Part shown: positions 1 through 6,162 of the stretch, one piece after another
Layout of the letters: each line of letters opens with the position of its first letter
How positions within the stretch are numbered: position 1 is the stretch's first letter
Assembly (NCBI GenBank): GCA_030692145.1
Contig: JAUYCU010000109.1
Location: 1-12,397, forward strand
Source: a bacterium
Lineage (GTDB): Bacteria > Patescibacteriota > Minisyncoccia > RBG-13-40-8-A
DNA length: 12,397 nucleotides
Direction: 5' to 3'
Notes under the pieces: generated by a model
Told to the model about the DNA's origin: nothing
Databases searched by the model: none
Seen by the model: only the letters and a program-made list of their open reading frames with translations
Position numbers and translations under genes: made by a program

Positions 1-544
1 GAAATTCATCGTTGGCCCTCTTTTCAACTGCCTGCGACTCTCCTGTAAGGCTTGCTTCATTTATTTTTAAGTTTTTTGATTCAATAATGCGTCCGTCTGC
101 CGGCACCTTATCTCCTGCTTTTAAAAACACCACATCGCCAACAACCAATTCTTCGCTGTCAATTTCTTTTTCATAGTCATCTCGCCAGACCCTCGCTCTT
201 ATTTTCACCATTTTCCTTAATGCGAGAAGTGATTGATTGGCTTTGTTTTCTTGAAAAAACCCAACAATGGTGTTAATGAGCAATACGATGATGATAAAGA
301 TAGAATCCGAATAGTGTTTCAACAAAAAAGAAATAACAACGGTCGCAAGCATAATATACATCAACGGACTGTTGAACTGACTCAAAAACAGCCGTATTTT
401 GGAATACGGTTTTTCTTGAGGAAGGGTGTTTCGCCCAAATTCCTTGAGTTTTTTTATTGCTTCCGAGCTGGTAAGGCCATCTTTTTTACTTTCTGTCTCG
501 GCAAAAACCCTTTCTAATGAAATTGCGTGCCAATTTTTTCTCAT
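1..544 (-). CDS. P-type cation-transporting ATPase, N-terminal part (cut by window edge)
   Basis: The first 181 residues of a P-type ATPase are present; the phosphorylation and nucleotide-binding domains lie beyond the left edge. The protein starts MRKNWHAIS and has the cation-ATPase N-terminal domain (a WH motif, then a 'GLTSSEAIKKL...FGRN' stretch). Two transmembrane segments (M1/M2, roughly residues 55-95) are followed by the 'FFQENKANQSLLALRKM' stalk and an actuator domain ending in the dephosphorylation motif LTGES. The M2 stalk and the 'AGDKVPADGRII' segment are typical of the Ca2+/H+-type P2/P3 group, so this is probably a cation exporter in the inner membrane; the ion cannot be told from this part. 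There is no Shine-Dalgarno sequence. A TAGAAT hexamer lies six bases before the ATG, so translation may be leaderless. The terminator of the upstream mltG run sits directly in front. Confidence 0.93.
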   Translation of the reverse strand, partial: MRKNWHAISLERVFAETESKKDGLTSSEAIKKLKEFGRNTLPQEKPYSKIRLFLSQFNSPLMYIMLATVVISFLLKHYSDSIFIIIVLLINTIVGFFQENKANQSLLALRKMVKIRARVWRDDYEKEIDSEELVVGDVVFLKAGDKVPADGRIIESKNLKINEASLTGESQAVEKRANDEF

Positions 545-550
545 AAATTT

Positions 551-556
551 ATTCTA
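551..556 (-). promoter_or_regulatory. Candidate -10 box for the P-type ATPase, leaderless geometry
   Basis: On the minus strand TAGAAT is followed by AAATTT and then the ATG at 544. If this is a -10 box, transcription would begin at or next to the start codon. The hexamer directly follows the T-tract of the preceding terminator. I see no good -35 box. The same arrangement recurs in the repeats at 3661 and 5452. Confidence 0.3.
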
Positions 557-558
557 TC

Positions 559-586
559 AAAAAATCGCCATTAAGGCGAGTTTTTT
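559..586. terminator. Hairpin terminator between mltG and the ATPase gene
   Basis: TCGCC at 565-569 and GGCGA at 575-579 form a perfect five-pair stem with an ATTAA loop. It is flanked by A6 on one side and T6 on the other, so it can act on both strands. On the minus strand it would end the fic-to-mltG transcript. Confidence 0.7.
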
Positions 587-642
587 CGAGCTTCCTGCCT
601 GGGTTCAGAACCAAAATTTGAAGGGAAATTCTGGTGTCTCTC

Positions 643-1620
643 TTATTTCAAGTATTTTTCAATGTTTGCTTTGTGTTCCTCATAAGTTTCGGCGCAATGA
701 ATTTGTTTATTAGTGTCGTGAAGATAATAAATGCATTCGGTTTCCGTTGAATTCAAAACCGCGTCAATGGCATTGATGCCCGGATTGCAAATCGGATGCA
801 ACGGAAGTCCTGCGTAAAGATAGGTGTTATATGGCGAATCAATTTGCTTATCTAATACCTTAATCGGTGCCCACCAACCATTATCTGTGTTACCTCTGGC
901 ATATTGAAGTGTCGCATCAATCTCAAGCTTCATTTCTTGAAGCAAACGATTCCAGATAATCCCGGCAATAAGCGGCATATCGTCTTTACTTCCTGCTTCG
1001 CGCTGGATAAGTGAAGCAATTTTTAAAGCAGTGGTCCATTTGATATTTTGCGCTGCGAATTCTTTTGCATAAGGCGCGAATTTTTCGTTGAATTTATTAA
1101 TAAAGCGCTGGGCGATTTCCAGTCCGCTTTCGTTTTTTGGTATGAGATAAGTGTCGGGGAAATAAACGCCTTCAATATAGTCGAATTTCATCGTGGTGAA
1201 TTTTGTTATCCAGTCGTTTTTTTGCTCTTCGCTCCAATTCAGTTCTTCGGCAAGAATTTCCGCTATTTGCTCTTTTCTTAATCCTTCCGGAATCACGACC
1301 CATTTCATATATGGCTCGCTGGTCAAAATTTCGGCTATTTTCCAAGCACTCATGCTTTTTGAAATTTTATATCCACCCGGCTCGATTTTACCTCCCCCTC
1401 TCTCTAGCGCAAATGCAAACGCATTTTCGTTTCTGATGTATCCCTGCTCTTTTAGCTTGGGAATTAATTCTGTCACAGTTGTGCCGAGATTAACCGTAAT
1501 TGTTTCTTCTTCGGCATTTCTTTGCGGCGCGGAAAAGCGATGAAAAAATATAAAAATGGCAATACATATTATTGCCAAAACTATCCCAACCGCGATGATG
1601 ATTTTTTTATTTCTGGCCAT
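643..1620 (-). CDS. mltG: Endolytic murein transglycosylase MltG (YceG-like)
   Basis: 325 residues. MltG cleaves nascent glycan strands in the membrane and is thought to set peptidoglycan chain length. A single N-terminal membrane anchor spans about residues 7-26 and is followed by a LysM-like region (40-110). The YceG catalytic domain carries the conserved Glu at 208 in 'ASLIQREAG'. The downstream hallmarks are 'WNRLLQEMKLEIDATLQYA' and 'DSPYNTYLYAGLPLHPICNPG'. Length matches the family. The ATG at 1620 is chosen because the anchor begins just after it; an in-frame TTG 11 codons upstream is possible but unnecessary. No Shine-Dalgarno is visible, and the start overlaps the SWIM gene by 14 bases (ATGGCCAGAAATAA), so translation is probably coupled. 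It is the last gene of the fic run. Confidence 0.95.
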   Translation of the reverse strand: MARNKKIIIAVGIVLAIICIAIFIFFHRFSAPQRNAEEETITVNLGTTVTELIPKLKEQGYIRNENAFAFALERGGGKIEPGGYKISKSMSAWKIAEILTSEPYMKWVVIPEGLRKEQIAEILAEELNWSEEQKNDWITKFTTMKFDYIEGVYFPDTYLIPKNESGLEIAQRFINKFNEKFAPYAKEFAAQNIKWTTALKIASLIQREAGSKDDMPLIAGIIWNRLLQEMKLEIDATLQYARGNTDNGWWAPIKVLDKQIDSPYNTYLYAGLPLHPICNPGINAIDAVLNSTETECIYYLHDTNKQIHCAETYEEHKANIEKYLK

Positions 1621-2344
1621 TATTAAAATTAATAAGAGGTTCTTCCCAACCAAAACAAGTTTCTCGATTTTTCAACATATGAAATACTCGTGCACATGCA
1701 GGATCAAGTTTGACATACTCCTTAAGCACGCCGACAACTTCTTCAATGAACCTGCCAACCGTACCGTCGGAATCATCAACGCCGCCAACACTTAATTTTT
1801 TATCAAGTCGCAGAAGCATTTCAACCAATAATCCTGCTGTCTGCTTACTAACCGGCAACTCTGATACTATTGCCGACAAACGATTACATCCTTCCTGCAG
1901 TGAATTTTGGTACGAAAACCAAATACGCGACGGGCCATTGTACGGTTTAATATACCGCAGGCCGACGGTAATCATTTTTTTAACGGTTGATAATTCTTCT
2001 TTGCTCAAATTCCCTAAATGAGTGTTGCAAATTGGCTGATTTACGAGTTTTTTATCTTCATCTGTAAGTAGTCTACCGCCAGTAACCGCTCGAATGGCTA
2101 CCGCTACCATGTGTTTACAGAGTGTATCGTTTTGACCAAGATAACATTCACAACTACCATGATCATAATGGCGAGCAGAAACAAAAACATGATAGGATTT
2201 AGTGCCAAGTACTATCGCAGAAAAACCGTCCATTATTGTTTCAAATTGCGTTATTTTTCCATTCTCATACAATCCAACCGCCTTCTCAAATGTCGGTCCA
2301 TCAGTCGCGTATTTAATTTTTTCCATATCATATCCCGGAGCCAT
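1607..2344 (-). CDS. SWIM zinc-finger protein
   Basis: 245 residues. The only clear domain is a SWIM zinc finger near residues 50-85: Cys65, Cys67, Cys76 and His78 give the CxC-x8-CxH pattern, followed by the usual 'MVAVAI' helix. SWIM fingers bind nucleic acid or mediate protein contacts; here there is no attached helicase or nuclease. The remaining ~150 residues are mostly helical and I do not recognise them. The ATG at 2344 is favoured over the internal Met7 because GGGGAG (2353-2358) lies eight bases upstream, inside the end of the preceding small gene. The gene follows that small ORF with a 2-base gap and overlaps mltG by 14 bases, so all are probably cotranscribed. The precise role is unknown. 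Confidence 0.85.
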   Translation of the reverse strand: MAPGYDMEKIKYATDGPTFEKAVGLYENGKITQFETIMDGFSAIVLGTKSYHVFVSARHYDHGSCECYLGQNDTLCKHMVAVAIRAVTGGRLLTDEDKKLVNQPICNTHLGNLSKEELSTVKKMITVGLRYIKPYNGPSRIWFSYQNSLQEGCNRLSAIVSELPVSKQTAGLLVEMLLRLDKKLSVGGVDDSDGTVGRFIEEVVGVLKEYVKLDPACARVFHMLKNRETCFGWEEPLINFNNGQK

Positions 2345-2346
2345 AT

Positions 2347-2493
2347 TTATAACTCCCCATCTTCAAATTTGTTGATTACCCGTTCTCTATAGCTCAATAC
2401 TTTAAGCTCCTCGTTAGATTTTATAATTTCTCCTTCTTTTACTTTAATTTCGCGAGCTGTATCTCCAAGCAAGCGTTGTTTTAAGTTTCCCAT
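2347..2493 (-). CDS. 48-residue charged protein in the fic operon
   Basis: A short ORF fills the gap between fic and the SWIM gene exactly: it starts four bases after the fic stop and ends two bases before the SWIM start. It begins MGNLKQRLLGDTARE and ends KFEDGEL. The protein is highly charged and predicted helical, with no membrane segment and no cysteine. Its distal end supplies the GGGGAG ribosome site of the SWIM gene. It has no Shine-Dalgarno of its own; its ATG sits in the same AAATTTATG context as the ATPase gene. I do not recognise a family. A Fic-associated antitoxin was considered, but the [S/T]xxxE[G/N] inhibitory motif is absent here and present in Fic itself. Coding status rests on position and tight packing. 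Confidence 0.6.
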   Translation of the reverse strand: MGNLKQRLLGDTAREIKVKEGEIIKSNEELKVLSYRERVINKFEDGEL

Positions 2494-2497
2494 AAAT

Positions 2498-3565
2498 TTA
2501 TTTTGTCAAAAAATAATTTTTAACCGCAAACTCAAGTTGTTCAACAAACAATTCTTTAAAATAGCTGATATTATTTTGTTCATAAAACAAAATAACTGCC
2601 TTTTTGTATTCTTCTTCACTAACACTACGATAAGAAAGCGGGCAATTATTATAAGCCATCAAAATTGCATTTGCCACCAATCTACCGGTTCTTTTATTGC
2701 CATCGTCAAACGGCTGGATATAGGCAACCATTGCCATTAAAATAATTGCTTTGGCAAAGATATTTTTTTCTTGATTAACAATTTTACAGGATTGTTCCAA
2801 TGCCTCTCGAATTTGAAAAACATTATCCAACGGCCGATATGCGGTTCCGGTAATACCTACTGGCGATTTTCTGAGCCCTTTGCCGATTTTTAAATCTTTA
2901 GTCAAAAGAAAATGAATATCTTCCAATTTAGAAATGGTTATTTTTTTAAATATCGCGAGATTTTTTCTGATATAATCCAATGTTCTTTTATGGTTTAAAA
3001 TCATAATTGCTTCTTCCTTCTTGTGACCTTGTGCTTCTTTATTGTGTTTAATTAAAAATTCTGTTTCCAGCAGAGTATAGGTGTTTCCTTCAATGGCAGA
3101 TGATTTCCAACTTAATTCTATAACCAAACGCTCAAATTCGCGTTTAAAATTTATTTCCGGCAATTTTTTGATGTTTTTTTGATACTCTGAAACAAGCTGA
3201 GCAAGATGCTTTTCTTCGTCAGGGATAAAAATATTTTTCAGAATACCGGCAATCTCAAAATCAAAAGATTTCTTTGCCTCTCTTTGATCCGGTCCAATTT
3301 TGAAATATTTATCCACGTCAATCGGCTTTAAAAGATTATACTGGTTAGATAATTGATAAACTACGCTCCTTCCCTTACCAATTCGACTGATAAAATTAAA
3401 TTTCAACAACTGATTCAAGTCTCTGATAACCGTAATCCTTGATGCCCTTGGAAATTTTTGAGCCAAGTCCAAAACTATCCCGGAAACCGAGATTTTGAAC
3501 CGCTTATCAATCAAGTCCAAAATTGTCTCTTGCCTTTTATTCAATTTATTGAATTTTGACTCCAT
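2498..3565 (-). CDS. fic: Fic-domain protein with N-terminal winged helix, catalytic His replaced by Gln
   Basis: 355 residues. Fic enzymes transfer AMP or other phosphate-containing groups to protein side chains. Residues ~10-75 form a DeoR/MarR-like winged helix ('ASRITVIRDLNQLLKF' recognition region, 'GKGRSVVYQLS' wing). An inhibitory helix carries 'SSAIEGN' (155-161), matching the [S/T]xxxE[G/N] motif of class II Fic proteins with inhibition in cis. The Fic core follows, with active-site motif 'QPFDDGNKRTGR' at 284-295. The family consensus is HPFx[D/E]GN[G/K]RxxR, so the catalytic base His is Gln284 (codon CAG at 2714-2716), while the phosphate-binding GNKRxxR part is intact. It is therefore inactive in AMP transfer, or uses altered chemistry, or acts mainly as a regulator. 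No Shine-Dalgarno is visible before ATG 3565. It heads the four-gene run and probably autoregulates through the GTATCAT sites upstream. Confidence 0.92.
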   Translation of the reverse strand: MESKFNKLNKRQETILDLIDKRFKISVSGIVLDLAQKFPRASRITVIRDLNQLLKFNFISRIGKGRSVVYQLSNQYNLLKPIDVDKYFKIGPDQREAKKSFDFEIAGILKNIFIPDEEKHLAQLVSEYQKNIKKLPEINFKREFERLVIELSWKSSAIEGNTYTLLETEFLIKHNKEAQGHKKEEAIMILNHKRTLDYIRKNLAIFKKITISKLEDIHFLLTKDLKIGKGLRKSPVGITGTAYRPLDNVFQIREALEQSCKIVNQEKNIFAKAIILMAMVAYIQPFDDGNKRTGRLVANAILMAYNNCPLSYRSVSEEEYKKAVILFYEQNNISYFKELFVEQLEFAVKNYFLTK

Positions 3566-3669
3566 ATAATCGTATCATTTTTATGTCTTAATCGTATCAT
3601 AAATGATACAAAAACGCAACTTTTCCCGGTTCCGCCTGCAATAAATATGATTTTTCTGTTTTTAGTCAT
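3541..3669 (-). pseudogene. 42-codon ORF, possible decayed gene start
   Basis: An ATG in the end of repeat copy A opens a 42-codon frame starting MTKNRKIIFIAGGTGKS and stopping (TGA) inside fic. The 'IIFIAGGTG' start resembles the first strand and glycine-rich loop of Rossmann or P-loop proteins such as MurG, but the rest degenerates. It overlaps the fic operator sites and the first 25 bases of fic, so it is unlikely to be a working gene. It may be a truncated relic or chance. Confidence 0.2.
3567..3609. promoter_or_regulatory. Repeated operator upstream of fic (three GTATCAT half-sites)
   Basis: TAATCGTATCAT occurs twice as a perfect 12-base direct repeat (3567-3578 and 3589-3600), spaced 22 bases, about two helical turns. 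The second copy is also one arm of a perfect palindrome, GTATCAT-AA-ATGATAC (3594-3609). The sites lie immediately before the fic start codon. The winged helix of Fic is the obvious candidate ligand, giving autoregulation. That assignment is inference; the repeats themselves are exact. Confidence 0.65.
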
Positions 3670-3716
3670 AAATTCATTCTACCAAAAAACCGCCCGGCTT
3701 GTCTCGCTCAGGCGGA
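3661..3716 (-). repeat. 56-bp dispersed repeat, copy A, with terminator hairpin
   Basis: This copy matches the one at 5452-5507 at 52 of 56 positions without gaps. On the minus strand it reads as a hairpin (CCGCC(T)...GGGCGG around AGCGAGACAAGC), then T6, then TAGAATGAATTTATGAC. It follows the terminator of the candidate ncRNA and could be a second terminator in tandem. Confidence 0.75.
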
Positions 3717-3720
3717 ATTG

Positions 3721-3766
3721 AAATAAAAAACTCCTCCCGCGTGCATCACGATCGGTGGAGGAGTTT
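3721..3766 (-). terminator. Strong intrinsic terminator of the candidate ncRNA
   Basis: AAACTCCTCC (3728-3737) pairs perfectly with GGAGGAGTTT (3757-3766), a ten-pair stem. A small CGTG-CAT-CACG hairpin (3740-3750) sits in its loop. The minus strand continues as TTTTTTATTT. Confidence 0.85.
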
Positions 3767-3854
3767 GGAAGAGGATGCCTTCCTCGGCCAAGTTTTTTAC
3801 GAGGGGTTTCAGGTTATATCCTGGCCGACAGATAGGAGCCTGGTTCCACCCTCT
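3721..3854 (-). ncRNA. Candidate ~134-nt structured non-coding RNA
   Basis: A transcript from the consensus promoter at 3861-3888 to the terminator at 3721-3766 would be about 134 nt with no meaningful ORF. It can fold extensively. TCGGCCA pairs with TGGCCGA (plus positions 3822-3828 and 3784-3790). GAGGG near the 5' end (3849-3853) can pair with CCCTC (3801-3805) inside that loop, which would be an H-type pseudoknot. A GAGGA/TCCTC hairpin lies at 3771-3785. The 5' end contains AGGGTGGAACC, which resembles a T-box core, but there is no stem I and no downstream regulated gene, so I reject T-box identity. It is not recognisably 6S, SRP, tmRNA or RNase P RNA. It lies between the purF-like gene and fic. 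Confidence 0.6.
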
Positions 3855-3860
3855 TTGTCC

Positions 3861-3888
3861 ATTATATCATACCCACAAATTTTGTCAA
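3861..3888 (-). promoter_or_regulatory. Consensus sigma70 promoter of the candidate ncRNA
   Basis: On the minus strand TTGACA (3883-3888) and TATAAT (3861-3866) are both perfect, separated by 16 bases. Transcription would start near 3854. It is one of the best promoters in the window, and no start codon with a ribosome site follows. Confidence 0.8.
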
Positions 3889-3953
3889 GTGTTTGGGCGA
3901 TTTTTACGACTTGCTTCGCCATGGCTTCAGCGAGGCGAGCCCGTCTCGGTCGG

Positions 3954-3973
3954 GATTAAATGTCAATTTAATC
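3954..3973. repeat. Inverted repeat at the purF-like stop codon
   Basis: GATTAAA (3954-3960) and TTTAATC (3967-3973) form a perfect seven-base dyad with a six-base loop that includes the stop codon. There is no long T-tract, so it is at best a weak terminator or 3'-end stabiliser. Confidence 0.4.
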
Positions 3974-5329
3974 GGGAAAATCCAGACTGCAGTCAACGCA
4001 AAGTTGTTCTTTTGGTAAACCGATGGCTACCACTAAATCTTCAATGGTGTTATATTCTAAACTTTCGATGCCTAAAAACCTGACTCTGTCTTTTATTGAT
4101 GGCATTCGCGAAACCAGAGTCTCCCCTTTCTTAATGGTCTTTCCCCAAGGACAGTGGGAACGAAGTTCAGGATTGGAAATTCGAAAATGAATTTTTTTTA
4201 TTCCGGTTGCTCTTAGTTTAGGAACTAAATTCGTCTGGGTTTGTGTTCCTCGAACAATAGAATCATCGCAGACAACCACTATTTTGCCTCGGTAATCTTC
4301 TCCGGCCTCAAGGAGTTTGATACGAGCCTCTTGATCTCTGGCTTCTTGAGTTTGAGGAGTAAAACTCCGGCCGGCATAAGGAAATTTAAGCAGAGTCTCA
4401 TCATAAAAAGGCACCCTTTTTATTTTTCCTTCATTCATTTGGCGGCAGAATTCCTGATGATAGCCAATGGCATGAAAACGGCCGGAATCAGGTACCGGAA
4501 CAACGATATCGGGAATTAACCCTCTTTCAATATCCTGGCGAGCCAAGGTAGCGCCCAGTCTTTTTCTCACCCAAGAAACAGGAATGCCCTGAAATATTTC
4601 ATTGGGAAAAGCGGTATAAACCCAGAGAAAGCTGCAAATCTGGATTTTCTCAATGGGTATTATTTCTTTGGTTTCATAGCGACCGTCTTTTAAGAAAATA
4701 ATCTCACCGGGTTTCAAATCTCGATCTAATTTAAAACCGAAATTATTAAAGCCGGCCGAGCCAGAGGCCGCTGTCACCGCTCCCTCTTTTTTACCGATCA
4801 CCAATGGCCAATGGGCATTGGGAGAACGAGCGGCATAAATTCCTTCTTCGGTCAAAAGCAAAAGCGAATAAGCCCCTTTAATTTTTTCGGCCATTTTTTT
4901 GATGCCGTCAATCATATCCTCTCCCTGGCCTATCAATTTGGCTATCGTCTCGACATCATCGCCGCGTTCGAAGGTGTGGCCCGCATTTTTAAACTGTTCT
5001 ATTAATTGCGGCCGATTAATGACATTGCCGGAAAAGCAGAGGCTAAATTTGCCGATTCGGGAATCAACGAAGAATGGCTCCCGGACGGCGCCGCAATAGC
5101 CGATTCCTTCACTTCCTTCGAGCCCGGCTAAGTCCTGACTAAAAGTCGGCCGAACCAATCCTCGGTGAGTTCGAACTTTAATTTTTTCTTCTCTTTCCGA
5201 ATGATAGGTTGACAGACCGACATAATCTTCACCTAAATGCTGCTGATAAAATGTTCCCCAAAAGAGATCCTCTAAAAAATTATCTCGATAAATTTTCGAA
5301 TCGATACTCAAAGCAAAAAGTCCAGCCAT
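3968..5329 (-). CDS. purF: PurF-like amidophosphoribosyltransferase homologue with a degenerate glutaminase site
   Basis: 453 residues, full family length. PurF makes phosphoribosylamine from PRPP and glutamine, the first step of purine synthesis. The C-terminal phosphoribosyltransferase half is intact: PRPP loop 'DDSIVRGT' at 355-362 and the 'AGRSF' flexible loop. Cysteines 232, 393, 444 and 447 match the four [4Fe-4S] ligands of the Bacillus subtilis enzyme. The N-terminal half keeps the Ntn fold pattern but not its chemistry. The nucleophile Cys1 is replaced (start MAGLF instead of MCG), 'GHVRYxTAG' has become 'GYCGAVREP', and 'HNGN' has become 'FSGN'. The ATG at 5329 is set by AAAGGAG at 5339-5345; an upstream in-frame ATG (5353) lacks a ribosome site and adds no Cys. 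No other purine gene is nearby. It may use free ammonia or act outside purine synthesis. Confidence 0.9.
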   Translation of the reverse strand: MAGLFALSIDSKIYRDNFLEDLFWGTFYQQHLGEDYVGLSTYHSEREEKIKVRTHRGLVRPTFSQDLAGLEGSEGIGYCGAVREPFFVDSRIGKFSLCFSGNVINRPQLIEQFKNAGHTFERGDDVETIAKLIGQGEDMIDGIKKMAEKIKGAYSLLLLTEEGIYAARSPNAHWPLVIGKKEGAVTAASGSAGFNNFGFKLDRDLKPGEIIFLKDGRYETKEIIPIEKIQICSFLWVYTAFPNEIFQGIPVSWVRKRLGATLARQDIERGLIPDIVVPVPDSGRFHAIGYHQEFCRQMNEGKIKRVPFYDETLLKFPYAGRSFTPQTQEARDQEARIKLLEAGEDYRGKIVVVCDDSIVRGTQTQTNLVPKLRATGIKKIHFRISNPELRSHCPWGKTIKKGETLVSRMPSIKDRVRFLGIESLEYNTIEDLVVAIGLPKEQLCVDCSLDFPD

Positions 5330-5383
5330 TTTAATATTCTCCTTTCTATCCAATCAATAATTAATTACTTAAAAAACAATCTT

Positions 5384-5411
5384 AGTTTATCAAATCCTCT
5401 AAAAAAATCAA
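5384..5411 (-). promoter_or_regulatory. Probable promoter of the purF-like gene
   Basis: TTGATT (5406-5411) and TAAACT (5384-5389) are spaced 16 bases on the minus strand, about 55 bases before the start codon. AAAGGAG follows at 5339-5345. Confidence 0.5.
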
Positions 5412-5451
5412 GCCTCTTGTCTTGGGGGACAACTTCGGCGTGAAACTAGGT

Positions 5452-5507
5452 TTTAGTCGTAAATTCATTCTATCAAAAAACCGCCCTGCTTGTCTCGCTC
5501 GGGCGGA
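5452..5507 (-). repeat. 56-bp dispersed repeat, copy B, with terminator hairpin
   Basis: This is the partner of copy A (52 of 56 identical). The stem is perfect here: CCGCCC (5481-5486) with GGGCGG (5501-5506), flanked by A6 on both sides. On the minus strand it ends in T6, then TAGAATGAATTTACGAC. The start-like ATG of copy A is ACG here, and a TAG follows three codons later, so this copy cannot start a gene. It lies downstream of the 167-aa gene's own terminator. Confidence 0.8.
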
Positions 5508-5520
5508 AAAAATCGGATGG

Positions 5521-5550
5521 AAAACAAAAAGGGAGTTCATTCGAACCCCC
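5521..5550 (-). terminator. Intrinsic terminator overlapping the end of the 167-aa gene
   Basis: GGGAGTTC (5531-5538) pairs with GAACCCCC (5543-5550) with one G-U pair and an ATTC loop. The minus strand continues TTTTTGTTTT. The stem includes the last codons and stop of the gene. Confidence 0.8.
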
Positions 5551-6040
5551 TCTTTCGATTATTATTTTCGAACATCGTGTCATCCAATACAGTAATTATC
5601 ACGCCGCTGTCGTTGAGAATATATACCCTATTTTCAAATCTTATGGCGGTCCGATCTTTATAAACTTCATATTGACGCCTTTCTCGACGACTAAGCGCCC
5701 TCCCTGCGTTTATCTCGTGAATAATCCGAATAAAGCCCTCATCCCCGCGCATATTAAACCTTTCGGAAAGACGCCGCCTTGCATGTTCGGTTAATATGGG
5801 GGTAAGGTAGATGTTTTCGATATCACCATCTTTCAATTCAAATAAGAATCGGCCGCTCAGGTAATGATTCTCGTCAAGAACCTGTGCTCTGAACAAAGTC
5901 CTTAGCAGGGTGGCGCGAGGATCCTGCGGCAAAAGCCCTGACGGCCACACAGTACAGAACAACTCAATAAAACGATTGAGAATTCTGTCGGATACGTGTC
6001 TCTCCGCCAAAATTCTACAGGTATCACCGTTCTCTGCCAT
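5537..6040 (-). CDS. Hypothetical protein, 167 aa, with an HARRRLSER motif
   Basis: I do not recognise this family with certainty. The N-terminal ~75 residues are helical. The second half begins 'ILTEHARRRLSERF' (83-95) and ends in alternating beta stretches ('TAIRFENRVYILNDSGVIITVLDD'). An HAxxRxxER helix followed by a sheet with a repeated Arg pattern recalls small RelE/DUF4258-like phage and toxin-related proteins, but this is only a resemblance. There is no signal peptide or membrane segment. The start is firm: AAAGGAGG lies six bases before the ATG at 6040. The gene is monocistronic, with a near-perfect promoter and its own terminator, sharing this architecture with the two genes to its right. 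Expression is probably strong. Confidence 0.8.
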   Translation of the reverse strand: MAENGDTCRILAERHVSDRILNRFIELFCTVWPSGLLPQDPRATLLRTLFRAQVLDENHYLSGRFLFELKDGDIENIYLTPILTEHARRRLSERFNMRGDEGFIRIIHEINAGRALSRRERRQYEVYKDRTAIRFENRVYILNDSGVIITVLDDTMFENNNRKRGFE

Positions 6041-6062
6041 TTCATACCTCCTTTCTTTTTAT

Positions 6063-6091
6063 ATCATATGCCTATAGCTATTTTTTGTCAA
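6063..6091 (-). promoter_or_regulatory. Sigma70 promoter of the 167-aa gene
   Basis: TTGACA (6086-6091), 17-base spacer, TATGAT (6063-6068) on the minus strand, followed by AAAGGAGG at 6047-6054. Confidence 0.85.
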
Positions 6092-6115
6092 CTATAATCA
6101 AAAAACCGCCATAAA

Positions 6116-6146
6116 TAAAAAACCCTGCCCGCTATGCGAACAGGGT
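6116..6146 (-). terminator. Intrinsic terminator of the 131-aa gene
   Basis: ACCCTG (6122-6127) pairs with CAGGGT (6141-6146), with a further CGC/GCG pairing in the loop. The minus strand continues as a T6 tract and ATTT. Confidence 0.85.
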
Positions 6147-6147
6147 C

Positions 6148-6162
6148 TTAAGCCTTTTCCAT
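6148..6162 (-). CDS. Candidate four-codon minigene (Met-Glu-Lys-Ala)
   Basis: Between the 131-aa gene and its terminator there is an ideal ribosome site, AAGGAGG (6169-6175), six bases before ATG GAA AAG GCT TAA. The spacing equals that of the three real orphan genes nearby. The peptide itself is too short to fold. It could be the scar of a deleted gene, a ribosome-loading device in front of the terminator, or chance; no function is claimed. Confidence 0.25.
   Translation of the reverse strand: MEKA

Noticed and set aside
2347..2493. 48-aa protein as a VbhA-type Fic antitoxin
   Set aside because: It lacks the [S/T]xxxE[G/N] motif, which is instead inside the Fic protein.
3842..3853. AGGGTGGAACC as a T-box riboswitch core
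   Set aside because: There is no stem I or specifier loop, the promoter is directly upstream, and no aminoacyl-tRNA or amino acid gene follows.
3699..4083. Plus-strand ORFs of 86 and 102 codons
   Set aside because: They run antisense through the ncRNA candidate and purF end, with no ribosome site and no protein-like composition.
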